DNA of 31,198 nt, taken from positions 1-31,198 of IMG/VR virus record IMGVR_UViG_3300048031_000124. One strand, given 5' to 3'. Within the stretch, counting starts at the first letter, position 1. Each line of letters begins with the position of its first letter. Under the pieces are notes generated by a model. The model made no database searches and was not told the DNA's origin. It saw only the letters and a program-made list of their open reading frames with translations. The position numbers and the translations under genes are program-made. This DNA is from a virus. Below, in pieces: positions 6,656-14,521 of this stretch.

Positions 6656-8290
6656 TTAAAATGTTCCGCCGTCAATAGCAGTAACTGTTACCGCACCACT
6701 TGATACTGTAAAGTTGTCTGAATGAAATGAAGCAATACCTTTTACTGAAGCAGTTGCATCTTTAATAGATACAGCACCACTTGAAACATCAAAGATAGCA
6801 GAAGCAAAACTTGCGATACCTTTATTAGATGTTGTAGCGTCTTCTGCAGACAATGTGATTGCACCGTCAGCATTAGTTACATCAATACCTTCACCAGCAG
6901 TTAAAGTTGCAAGTTCCATGTCTCCATTAGAACCATTACCAACCAATAACTGACCAGCAGCAGGAGCAGCACCGTCTACAGAAGTGATTGAACCACTTAA
7001 TGCAAGACCAGCACCTGAAAGGTTACCAGCTGTTGAAAGACTACCAACTGTTAATGCACCAAATTCTGCATCACCAACACTTCCTGAGAAGACTGAAGAT
7101 GTATCTGTTGCATCTTGGATGAACTTAAACTTACCATCTGAATCGTCCATACCAAAGAAACCAACTTTTGCAGCTGAACCATTGTGCCAGTTGAATTTGA
7201 TACCTCTGTCTAAGTTATCGTCTGAAGTTCCTTCACCGATTTCAAATACAGGGTCATCAATTTCTACTGTTGTAGAGTTAACTGTTGTTGTTGTTCCGTT
7301 TACTGTCAAGTTGCCAGAAACTGTTAGGTTACCTGAAGCAGCGATGTTAGTAGATGTGATGTCATCCGATGTAAGTGTTCCATCAACGTCTACGTTGTTG
7401 AAAGTTACGTTAGATGTTGTTGCAACTGCCTGACCAATAGATAAATCTACTGTTTGACCTGATACAGAAGTTGTTACACCAGTTCCACCACTAAATGTGA
7501 TTGACTGAGAGTCTAAGTCGACTGAACCACTTCCACTGTCACCAGCCATGTCTAAGTCTTGTGCTGTGATGTTTGAATCTACATATGCTTTAACAGATTG
7601 CTGAGAAGGAACTTTAACTGCAGAGTTTGAAGCCATATTGTCTTCGTCTACTAAGAAGTCGATTTTTCCTACTGTTACGTTAGCGTCAAGAATCTTAGCA
7701 GTTGTAACTTTATCGTTTCCGATTGTTACTGCACCACTAGATGCCATAGTTGCATCACCACTCATTGATACGTTATCGAATGAATTACTTCCATCATGAA
7801 CAAGCATTTGTCCGCCTGTTGGAGATGAAATATCTGAATCCGTTGCACCTGCTAGTGTTGATGTTGTTGATAAGAATGATAAGTTTCCACTACCATCTGT
7901 ACCAATTACTTGGTTTGCAGAACCGTCTGCAGTTGGAAGTACGAATGTAGTTGATGCAGCTAATGTATCGGCAGCTTTCAATGCAACGAAGTTTGTTCCG
8001 TTGTCTGAATCTTCCAATAACTGTACACTTGCACCAGCAGTTGCACCATTACCAACTTTAAAGTTAGCAGGTGTTGCAGCTGAACCACCTAGTATATCCG
8101 TATAATATTTACCACCAATTGCTTGAATAAGTGGAGTAGAGTTATCTGAGTCTACTGATTCGATATATAGTTTCGCACCAGCTCCCGAATTCGCTCTATC
8201 TTGTACATATGCCAACTCACCTACTGATAAATCACTCGTAGATGGAGCCGCAACACCTGTACTTCTTTTAATTTGAATTACTGTTGCCAT
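6656..8290 (-). CDS. Modular tail-fibre-like protein (544 residues)
   Basis: The N-terminus MATVIQIKRSTG with SDLSVGELAYVQD and KLYIESVDSD matches the family of its 274-residue neighbour. A PTADGSANQVIGTDGSG motif follows near residue 120. Residues about 320-395 carry an LTVNGTTTTVNSTTVEIDD module shared with two other proteins in this window. The last 60 residues contain two copies of a KGIASFxSxxFxVSSGAV motif and end in IDGGTF. CAGGAG lies upstream of the ATG, in a 148-bp leader with several hairpins. No enzyme motif was seen. A fibre or baseplate-attached appendage is the likely role. Confidence 0.85.
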   Translation of the reverse strand: MATVIQIKRSTGVAAPSTSDLSVGELAYVQDRANSGAGAKLYIESVDSDNSTPLIQAIGGKYYTDILGGSAATPANFKVGNGATAGASVQLLEDSDNGTNFVALKAADTLAASTTFVLPTADGSANQVIGTDGSGNLSFLSTTSTLAGATDSDISSPTGGQMLVHDGSNSFDNVSMSGDATMASSGAVTIGNDKVTTAKILDANVTVGKIDFLVDEDNMASNSAVKVPSQQSVKAYVDSNITAQDLDMAGDSGSGSVDLDSQSITFSGGTGVTTSVSGQTVDLSIGQAVATTSNVTFNNVDVDGTLTSDDITSTNIAASGNLTVSGNLTVNGTTTTVNSTTVEIDDPVFEIGEGTSDDNLDRGIKFNWHNGSAAKVGFFGMDDSDGKFKFIQDATDTSSVFSGSVGDAEFGALTVGSLSTAGNLSGAGLALSGSITSVDGAAPAAGQLLVGNGSNGDMELATLTAGEGIDVTNADGAITLSAEDATTSNKGIASFASAIFDVSSGAVSIKDATASVKGIASFHSDNFTVSSGAVTVTAIDGGTF

Positions 8291-8438
8291 TTTTTTCTCC
8301 TGAAAAAATTAGTTATTTTTTAATAAAATTATGTTAATTCTAGTTGTCTAGAATATGATTCATTATGTATTCTGTCCACTCACTATGTGGGTCGCTGTCT
8401 CACTGTCGACAACCTTGATTTGTCTTTTATTTAGACAA
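8291..8438 (-). other. 148-bp intergenic leader with hairpins
   Basis: This is the longest gap in the window. On the minus strand it holds TTGTCT/AGACAA (stem 8420-8425 and 8433-8438), directly after the upstream stop, and ATTCTAG/CTAGAAT (8337-8343 and 8348-8354, loop of 4). The second hairpin is followed by an A/T-rich stretch and then CAGGAG. A one-mismatch late box (TCTAAATA) lies at 8428-8435. Neither hairpin has a clean T run, so the region may be a processed leader or a weak terminator plus promoter. Confidence 0.45.
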
Positions 8439-8693
8439 TTAGAATGTTCCACCATCGAGGATGGTAGTTGTAGTCCACTTATCTGAAGCAGCATCGTAAG
8501 ATAGAAGACCGTCATCTGTTTCAGATGCGTTTACGTCTGCAAGTTCATTGATTGATTTTGTAGTTAAGTCCGAACCGCCCGAAACAGAAGCAGCATTTCC
8601 TACTGCAACTTGTTTCGCACGTAGATTGCTTCCACCTTGTACTCTGCCGCCTATTGTTGCGACTCTACTTAATGTTCCTTTAATATTGCTCAT
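8439..8693 (-). CDS. Small fibre-associated protein ending in DGGTF (84 residues)
   Basis: Residues about 48-77 contain a SINELADVNASETDDGLLSYD...W module, widespread in marine phage fibre proteins. The last residues are ILDGGTF, the same terminal tag as the 544-residue protein. It starts within an ATGA overlap with the preceding gene and has GGGAG about 8 nt upstream, so translation is coupled. The first 45 residues are Gly/Ala/Val-rich and not recognised. A short adaptor or fibre cap is possible; function unknown. Confidence 0.75.
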   Translation of the reverse strand: MSNIKGTLSRVATIGGRVQGGSNLRAKQVAVGNAASVSGGSDLTTKSINELADVNASETDDGLLSYDAASDKWTTTTILDGGTF

Positions 8694-9022
8694 CTTGTAA
8701 CTCCCGGCGTAATTATAGCTTGTCCTTCAACAACACGTGTCTTGAGACCATTACCATCAGTTGTGACCAAGTCATAAACATACCTGCCTGGACTCATAGC
8801 TGCTGTTACAGTGTCGGTGAGTGACATAGTGACCTGTCCTGTAGCATCTTGTACAGTACAAGCAAATGTTGCTGCTACTGTACTAGATTCATAAGTTTTT
8901 CGAATTTGTCCTGTTGCACTATACCCTGACATATTCAAAACTGCACCGTTAACATCTGTAACGTCAACAGTAATCTGAAAGTCAGCACCTTGGTCTACGA
9001 ATATATTTGCAATTATGGCCAT
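8690..9022 (-). CDS. Small beta-sandwich-like structural protein (110 residues)
   Basis: The sequence alternates strand-like segments: FVDQGADFQITVDVTD, a GYSATGQIRKTYES motif near residues 33-46, and PGRYVYDLVTTD near 79-90. This pattern is common in small tail proteins of T4-like cyanophages that resemble an Ig-like fold. It begins a transcription unit: a perfect late box is 5 nt before the ATG. Its stop overlaps the next start (ATGA). No catalytic residues are apparent. It is probably a small baseplate or fibre accessory; confidence in a specific role is low. Confidence 0.8.
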   Translation of the reverse strand: MAIIANIFVDQGADFQITVDVTDVNGAVLNMSGYSATGQIRKTYESSTVAATFACTVQDATGQVTMSLTDTVTAAMSPGRYVYDLVTTDGNGLKTRVVEGQAIITPGVTR

Positions 9023-9027
9023 TTAAC

Positions 9028-9035
9028 TATTTATA
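9028..9035 (-). promoter_or_regulatory. T4-type late promoter TATAAATA
   Basis: A perfect box on the minus strand in the context GTATAAATAG, 5 nt upstream of the ATG at 9022. It sits in the 18-bp gap after the stop of the 372-residue repeat gene, with no terminator between. An AAGG lies upstream of the box and would probably not be in the transcript. Confidence 0.85.
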
Positions 9036-9040
9036 CCTTT

Positions 9041-10159
9041 TTATGTTTTACTAAACTGTGCAGTTGGAACAGATTGGTGAATATTCTCAACAGTGCCACT
9101 ATCATTGACGTACACTTTATTTAGTTTCTTTATTTGGTTTCCATCATTTACATATATCCCTTTAACTTTAGCGATCGGCCCAATACTTCTAGTTGTACTA
9201 TAATCTTGTTGATATATGTAAGGTTGTTGTACTTGATATGCAACTTGATACGTAACTTGGTATGTAGTGGGTTGTCTAGCATTAGCAATATAAGGTTGCT
9301 GTGCATTCGCAATATACGGATAAGGTTGTTGTGTTATCCTAATAACAGGGGTGTTATATGCCCTCTGTAAAATATAAGGTGTCTGTGCATTAGCAATGTA
9401 AGGTGTTTGTGCATTTACAGGATTCCTATATGTAAATGGATTCCTATTCTGATACGTAAATGGTGTCTGAGCATTAGCAACTGCAGTACTAGGTTGTCTA
9501 TGTTGATAGGTGAACGGTGTCTGTGCCTCAGCAGTATATGGATATGTTGTTATCGCTGGTTGCTGATGATTATAATTCCTCGTCCTTATTACAGGGTATG
9601 TAGTAGGTTGTCTAGCATTAGCAATATAAGGTTGTCTAGCTTCTCTAGTATATGTAAACGGTGTTTGTCCTTGTCTAGCATATGTAAATGGATGTCTATA
9701 AGACACCTGTGTTTGTGCAACACCTTGTCTAGAATATGTTGTCGGGTGTCGATATGCAACTTGGTATGTAGCAGGTTGTCTATGTTGATAAGTAGACGGT
9801 TGCTGTGAAGTAGTCGGACTCTGATGCTGATATGTAGAAGGTTGTTGGTTTATATACGGAGCATTTTGCTGTATAGTTACCTGTATTTCTTTCTGTGCTG
9901 TTCTTGGATACGTAAATGGACTCTGATAAGTCGTCTGTGCTTGAGCATTTGCAGTATATGGTTGAGTACCGATAACAGGTGTTCTGTAACTAGCAGGGTG
10001 TTGATACGTAACTTGATAATCTTGTTGTCCGATAGCAGGATATGAATACGTAGCTGGTTGTTGTGCTATAGCAGGTACAGGTCTTCTTCCTTCAGTTTCC
10101 ACACTCAACGTTTGTTGGAATGTGAAAGGGTTATTTTGTTGTGTAAATCCTGTGGCCAT
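9041..10159 (-). CDS. Pro/Gln/Tyr/Asn-rich repeat protein (372 residues)
   Basis: Residues about 30-320 are low-complexity repeats of [QR]xPxTYxxx half-units with interspersed PYIANA segments. The pattern is close to the partial protein at 1-1643 and the 536-residue protein upstream, but less regular. Residues about 325-372 form a non-repeat tail with two tandem copies of a [GK][IV]YVND motif, the only charged and acidic part. The start follows the previous stop closely (GAGGTT upstream), so the two repeat genes are co-transcribed. The repeat is rich in Tyr, Pro, Gln and Arg and nearly free of Asp, Glu, Cys and Lys. An extended or adhesive virion component is inferred; the family is not recognised. 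Confidence 0.85.
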   Translation of the reverse strand: MATGFTQQNNPFTFQQTLSVETEGRRPVPAIAQQPATYSYPAIGQQDYQVTYQHPASYRTPVIGTQPYTANAQAQTTYQSPFTYPRTAQKEIQVTIQQNAPYINQQPSTYQHQSPTTSQQPSTYQHRQPATYQVAYRHPTTYSRQGVAQTQVSYRHPFTYARQGQTPFTYTREARQPYIANARQPTTYPVIRTRNYNHQQPAITTYPYTAEAQTPFTYQHRQPSTAVANAQTPFTYQNRNPFTYRNPVNAQTPYIANAQTPYILQRAYNTPVIRITQQPYPYIANAQQPYIANARQPTTYQVTYQVAYQVQQPYIYQQDYSTTRSIGPIAKVKGIYVNDGNQIKKLNKVYVNDSGTVENIHQSVPTAQFSKT

Positions 10160-10160
10160 C

Positions 10161-11771
10161 TTAATAGAACCTCAATCGTTTAGGGGCATTAACCACTGTG
10201 AACCCCTGATGAGCTGATGGTAGTCCTCCACCAACAATCCAGTTCACCCCTTGAATATTATATACTCCGCCAGATGGAGACCCTGTATTGACCGCTTGCA
10301 TATATATCACTGGTATTCCACTAATGTGATTCCAAGTATTACTCTGATAACTCCAGTAAGCATATTCTATCCTACTCCACTGACCAGTAGCATTTAATCT
10401 CATAGGTTGACTTGGTTTTAATTGTATATGATTATTCACAGCTGGGTCATGTGAGTACAACCCAGTCCAAGTCATTGTTCCACCCATTCTTTGAGTTGTC
10501 TTCCAAGATGTTGGTACGCCTTGTGTTCCTTGACCCGCTAAAACTTGGGCGGGTACCCCCGAGAATGGGGGTAAGAAAGCACCTGTTGCGCCAGATTGAG
10601 GGGAACCACTGTTAGTATTACCATCAACACCTGCTGGAGCATAGAATGACCCAAGTCTTGAGCCCATGGCAGCAAATTCGTCTGTTCCAACCAAACCACC
10701 ATAACTATACTGTTGGTGATTTCCTGGGCCATGGAAATATTCTCCAACTATAGGGTCGGGATACTGATAAGCGACCGCTAGTTGGTTTTGTCCTATAGCA
10801 GGAACTTGATTTGGTTGCTGATATATGTAAGGTTGTTGTATCGTGGTTTGATAACTTGCTTGGTAATTACCAGTCGCTGTATATATCACTGGTCTTTGAG
10901 CAATTGATTGTGTAGTGAACTGATATGTTGCTGGTTGTCTAAACCCATAATTACCTTGTATCTGAGCAATATAAGGTGATTGCGCTTGTACACTCGCCTG
11001 AGCGTTTGCTTGATATGTGTATTCTTGTATTGCTGGTTGTTGTGCAATAACTTGATATGTAGCATTTACCGCTGTTTGTCTATTTGCAATTGAAGGATTA
11101 GCATTATCAATCGTAGTTTGTCTATTTGCAATTACAGGATGTCTGTAAGACGCTGGTTGTTGAGCAGTGTTTTGTCTATTCGCAATGTACGGATATGTAT
11201 AAGGTTGCTGTGTTTGTGCTACATATTGTCCATTAGCAATGTATGGATACGGTTGCTGAGCATTAGCAGTATATTGATACGTTGTTTGATTGTTATACGT
11301 AAACGGTATCTGTTTATTTACTTGGTTTTGATAAGGTTGTTGTGCAATAACAGGATTCTGATACGGAATATTACCCTGTAGGTTATAGATACTAGGTTGT
11401 CTTGCATTAGCAATATACGGTGTTTGAATCTGATTTTGATATGTACTCGGTTGTCTTGCATTAGCAATATATGGTTGTCGACCATTCACTGGATTTCTAT
11501 ACGTACTAGGTTGCTGATTTACATAGGTAGAGGGTTGTCTACCTTGTCCAACATATGTAGCAGGAACTTGATGCTGATATGGTGTTGGCGTTCGTCCCTG
11601 TCTAGCATAGGTGAATGGACTCCTATTCTGATATGTAAAGGGTACTTGTTGATTGGCAGGTTGTCGAGCTATACGTTGTCTTATGACTGGTGCTGTACCA
11701 GTTGCAATAGCTTGTCCTTGATACGGTTGTTGTATCGTAGAGCCAATGTTTATATAAATTTCATCTGCCAT
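10161..11771 (-). CDS. Pro/Gln/Tyr/Asn-rich repeat protein with globular C-terminal domain (536 residues)
   Basis: The first residues contain EIYINIGSTI, then residues about 17-345 are repeats: PFTY, PYIANAR, QPSTY and PVIANRQ elements at irregular 8-14-residue spacing. From about residue 350 to the end lies a non-repeat domain rich in Gly, Trp, His and Tyr (FHGPGNHQQYSYGG, WTGLYSHDP, WNHISGIPVIYMQ, APKRLRFY). That layout, a flexible or fibrous stalk with a distal globular head, suits a receptor-binding or capping protein, though this is inference. The ATG is one base downstream of the preceding stop codon (TGATATG), with no obvious ribosome binding site of its own. Confidence 0.85.
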   Translation of the reverse strand: MADEIYINIGSTIQQPYQGQAIATGTAPVIRQRIARQPANQQVPFTYQNRSPFTYARQGRTPTPYQHQVPATYVGQGRQPSTYVNQQPSTYRNPVNGRQPYIANARQPSTYQNQIQTPYIANARQPSIYNLQGNIPYQNPVIAQQPYQNQVNKQIPFTYNNQTTYQYTANAQQPYPYIANGQYVAQTQQPYTYPYIANRQNTAQQPASYRHPVIANRQTTIDNANPSIANRQTAVNATYQVIAQQPAIQEYTYQANAQASVQAQSPYIAQIQGNYGFRQPATYQFTTQSIAQRPVIYTATGNYQASYQTTIQQPYIYQQPNQVPAIGQNQLAVAYQYPDPIVGEYFHGPGNHQQYSYGGLVGTDEFAAMGSRLGSFYAPAGVDGNTNSGSPQSGATGAFLPPFSGVPAQVLAGQGTQGVPTSWKTTQRMGGTMTWTGLYSHDPAVNNHIQLKPSQPMRLNATGQWSRIEYAYWSYQSNTWNHISGIPVIYMQAVNTGSPSGGVYNIQGVNWIVGGGLPSAHQGFTVVNAPKRLRFY

Positions 11772-11772
11772 A

Positions 11773-14316
11773 TCATATCACAAACCATAGATGACCACTA
11801 CTAGTACTTCCGACTGATGTAGGTGCGCTACTTGTTATTTCATAATCTAATGCCAAATCTATTCTCCCATCGGTAGTAGTGTTGTTACCACCGTCTGCGT
11901 TATCGTTATATGATAATTTGATACCATTATTATATGTAGGTGTTCCGTTTGAGACCTTTAATGTGTCTGCAACTCTATCGTCTGTGAAATATACAAAGTT
12001 AGCATCCTCACCTACAGAACTTGTACTTGTACTTTGGTCGCCTGGCGCCCAAGCAGAACCACTCCACACTAGTACCTGACCACTACTTGCACCACTACTA
12101 ACATTACTTAGGTCTTCTATACTAGCAAGACTAATTCTACCATCTGCTCTTGCATCTGCTCTAGCGTTCGTAAAGTACAGATTAGTCTCTTCAGTTATGC
12201 CTGAAGTTTTAAGTGTAATATCACTTGAACCATCGAATGATTGACCTGAAATAGTTCTTGCATTGGCAAGTGTAGTTGCTGTTCCAGCATTACCACTTGT
12301 GTCTTGATTACCACTAGCGTTTACGCCAGGTAAATCAATAGCAGCAGAACCATTAAATGACACTCCACCAATATTTCTTGCAGTTTCTAATATTGTAGCA
12401 CTGGCTGCATTACCACTTGTGTCTTGATTACCACTAGCGTTTACGCCTGGCAAGTCAATATTTGCAGTACCATCAAATGATACACCACCAAGTGTTCTTG
12501 CGGTCTCAAGTGCAGTAGCAGTAGATGCATTTCCAGTCAATTCACCATAGAAATCTTTTGCGTAGATTTTCCTCCATGTCTTACCATCAGCACCTAAATC
12601 ATAAGTCTCATGGTCATCTGGCATGATACCTGAATCGACATCAGCATTAAAAACAATATTGTCTGTATCTGCATCACCGAATGTTATATTACCGTTTGCA
12701 GTAATATTTCCAGTAGCAGTAATGTTACCACCGACATTTAAATTCTTTGCGATTGCAACACCACCATCAACAATCAAAGCACCACTTGACAAAGTTGTTG
12801 ATTGTGCAGTATTATTTAAATTTGTTTGACCAGTTACGTCTAGTGTACCACTCAAAGATGCATCACTTAAAGATGTAAGTCCTGTAACTCCAAGCGTTCC
12901 GCCAACAGAAGTATTTCCTGTAACTCCAAGTGTTCCGCCAAGAGAAGTATTTCCTGTAACTCCAAGTGTTCCGCCAACATGAGTATTCTTTGCAATTCCA
13001 AGACCGCCGTCAATTCTAACTGCACCTGTAGTAGTACTTGAAGACTGAGTAGTGCTATTAAAGTTAGTAATACCATTTACATCTAGTGTACTTGATAATG
13101 ATGTAGCACCTGTAACTCCTAAAGTTCCGCCTATTAATGCGTTAGTAGAGATGTCTGCACTACCGTTAAGGTCTAAATCACCATCGATTCTTGTTCCGTC
13201 TAATGTTGTAGCACCATCAACGTCCAACGTTCCTGTCATTGATGTATTACCAAGAACACCTAAATCTGCTCGTAATGTTGTGTTATTAAGAACGTCTAGT
13301 GTTGAATCGATATCTGTAGCACCATCAATGTTAACACTTCCACTTAATGTTGAGTTACCATCTACTTGTAGATTAGCAGCAAAGTCGACATTCCCACCGA
13401 CAAATAATTTCTTTTTGATTCCAACACCACCATCAACAATCAAAGCACCTGTTGAAGTACTTGAAGATTCTGTCGTGCTGTTTAAATTTGTTATACCAGT
13501 TACATCTAATGAACTAGATAATGTTGAAGCACCTTGAACACCAAATGTGCCTCCAACTGTTGTATTACCTGTGACACCAAGTGTACCACCAAACGTACCA
13601 GCATCGCCGACACTCAAGTCTCCAGTAAGTGTTGCATCAATACCAGCGTAATCACCACCAGTAATTGTAGCACCACTACCATCTGTAAGTGTTGGAGATG
13701 TTAATGTACCTCCAGTATGGACGGTTACATCACCATTGATTTTTGTTTTACCTTCTAACTGAATTTTGATATCAGAACTTTCACGAGAGGTTACCCTAGG
13801 GTCAACCTCACCGTTAATGATAACACCTTTTGAGTTATTATTATAGATATCACCTGTAGCAGTAGTAGACCAAAAACCTGTTGTTGAACCAGCGGCATCT
13901 GTTCCTAAGTATGAACCTGTGAATGAGAAGACGGTTACTTCATCGCCGACTGAAGCAGCAGACTGTAACTGAATTGAATTGTAAGTAGTTGCGTTAAGTA
14001 TACCAAATCCACCGATAGAATATTCACTAGAAAAGTTCTTTTGTATACCATTGACATACACTTGAACTCTATTAGCTTTAAATTCTAACTCGTGATTTGC
14101 AACATCATTACCACTAAACGTGGTTTGACCTGCTGTTGCAACGAAGCGATATTCTTGGAAAAAGAATGCTTTATCTTCAATACTATTAACTGCATCGACA
14201 AGAGTTTCTTGACTTTCTGTTCTCAGACCACTTGTGTCTCCCATATCCGAAGATACTTCATTGAAGACTTGTCTGAATGTTTCTATAGTACTGTATTGGT
14301 CTACTTGTTTAGCCAT
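11773..14316 (-). CDS. Long tail-fibre-like protein with N-terminal anchor and beta-repeat shaft (847 residues)
   Basis: Residues about 1-145 are a non-repetitive head; within it an ATAGQTTF...VQVYVNGIQ...GDEVTVF module occurs, shared with two other proteins here. Residues about 150-560 form the shaft, with GTLGVTGNTSVG 12-residue repeats and at least three longer units of the form LDVTGxTNLNST...GALIVDGGVGI. Then come LTGNASTA...LETAR modules and LYFTNARADARADGR, ending in GHLWFVI. The design matches trimeric fibres of marine T4-like phages. The start overlaps the preceding gene by 8 bp. It is a probable baseplate-attached fibre; which T4 protein it replaces cannot be told. Confidence 0.85.
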   Translation of the reverse strand: MAKQVDQYSTIETFRQVFNEVSSDMGDTSGLRTESQETLVDAVNSIEDKAFFFQEYRFVATAGQTTFSGNDVANHELEFKANRVQVYVNGIQKNFSSEYSIGGFGILNATTYNSIQLQSAASVGDEVTVFSFTGSYLGTDAAGSTTGFWSTTATGDIYNNNSKGVIINGEVDPRVTSRESSDIKIQLEGKTKINGDVTVHTGGTLTSPTLTDGSGATITGGDYAGIDATLTGDLSVGDAGTFGGTLGVTGNTTVGGTFGVQGASTLSSSLDVTGITNLNSTTESSSTSTGALIVDGGVGIKKKLFVGGNVDFAANLQVDGNSTLSGSVNIDGATDIDSTLDVLNNTTLRADLGVLGNTSMTGTLDVDGATTLDGTRIDGDLDLNGSADISTNALIGGTLGVTGATSLSSTLDVNGITNFNSTTQSSSTTTGAVRIDGGLGIAKNTHVGGTLGVTGNTSLGGTLGVTGNTSVGGTLGVTGLTSLSDASLSGTLDVTGQTNLNNTAQSTTLSSGALIVDGGVAIAKNLNVGGNITATGNITANGNITFGDADTDNIVFNADVDSGIMPDDHETYDLGADGKTWRKIYAKDFYGELTGNASTATALETARTLGGVSFDGTANIDLPGVNASGNQDTSGNAASATILETARNIGGVSFNGSAAIDLPGVNASGNQDTSGNAGTATTLANARTISGQSFDGSSDITLKTSGITEETNLYFTNARADARADGRISLASIEDLSNVSSGASSGQVLVWSGSAWAPGDQSTSTSSVGEDANFVYFTDDRVADTLKVSNGTPTYNNGIKLSYNDNADGGNNTTTDGRIDLALDYEITSSAPTSVGSTSSGHLWFVI
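12885..12995. repeat. 36-bp tandem repeat in the fibre shaft
   Basis: Three near-identical 36-bp units, each including CTCCAAGTGTTCCGCC, encode the 12-residue unit GTLGVTGNTSVG on the reverse strand. The repeat is in frame and lies within the 847-residue fibre gene. Confidence 0.85.
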
Positions 14317-14521
14317 GAATTTTATCTACCAGTTGTGTTAATAATGTTTTAATATCTGAAACATCTTTCTTTAAATTATTTATCTCTTCTACTTGTTTTT
14401 TGAAGGTTTCTTTCCTAAGTTTTTGCGCCCTATAAGCATTAATATCAGTATTCACCACAGCAGTAGATTCCGAATCTCTTGCTAATGATGAATGACCTTC
14501 TACTTTCCAATATTCAGTCAC
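14309..14521 (-). CDS. Small coiled-coil protein (70 residues, GTG start preferred)
   Basis: The protein begins TEYWKVEGHSSLARDSES after the initiator and ends in a heptad-like segment rich in Lys, Glu and Leu (EEINNLKKDVSDIKTLLTQL), a likely short coiled coil. An upstream ATG at 14539 is in frame, but it lacks a ribosome binding site and would overlap the 2254-residue gene by 19 bp. The GTG at 14521 overlaps that stop codon by one base (TAGTG) and has AGGA 8 nt upstream, so I prefer it. The reading frame overlaps the next start by 8 bp. It sits between two large structural genes and may be a small linker or assembly protein; function unknown. Confidence 0.7.
   Translation of the reverse strand: MTEYWKVEGHSSLARDSESTAVVNTDINAYRAQKLRKETFKKQVEEINNLKKDVSDIKTLLTQLVDKIHG

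Noticed and set aside
13052-13537. Plus-strand frame of 161 codons opposite the fibre shaft
   Set aside because: It is antisense to repeats of the 847-residue gene, and no independent start signal is seen.
11773-14316. Possible diversity-generating retroelement target in a fibre gene
   Set aside because: No template/variable repeat pair and no reverse transcriptase gene are visible in the window. The repeats are short shaft units.
14376-14383. GATAAATA resembling a late promoter, also near 23211
   Set aside because: Both lie within coding sequence with one mismatch and without the flanking G pattern of the four perfect boxes.
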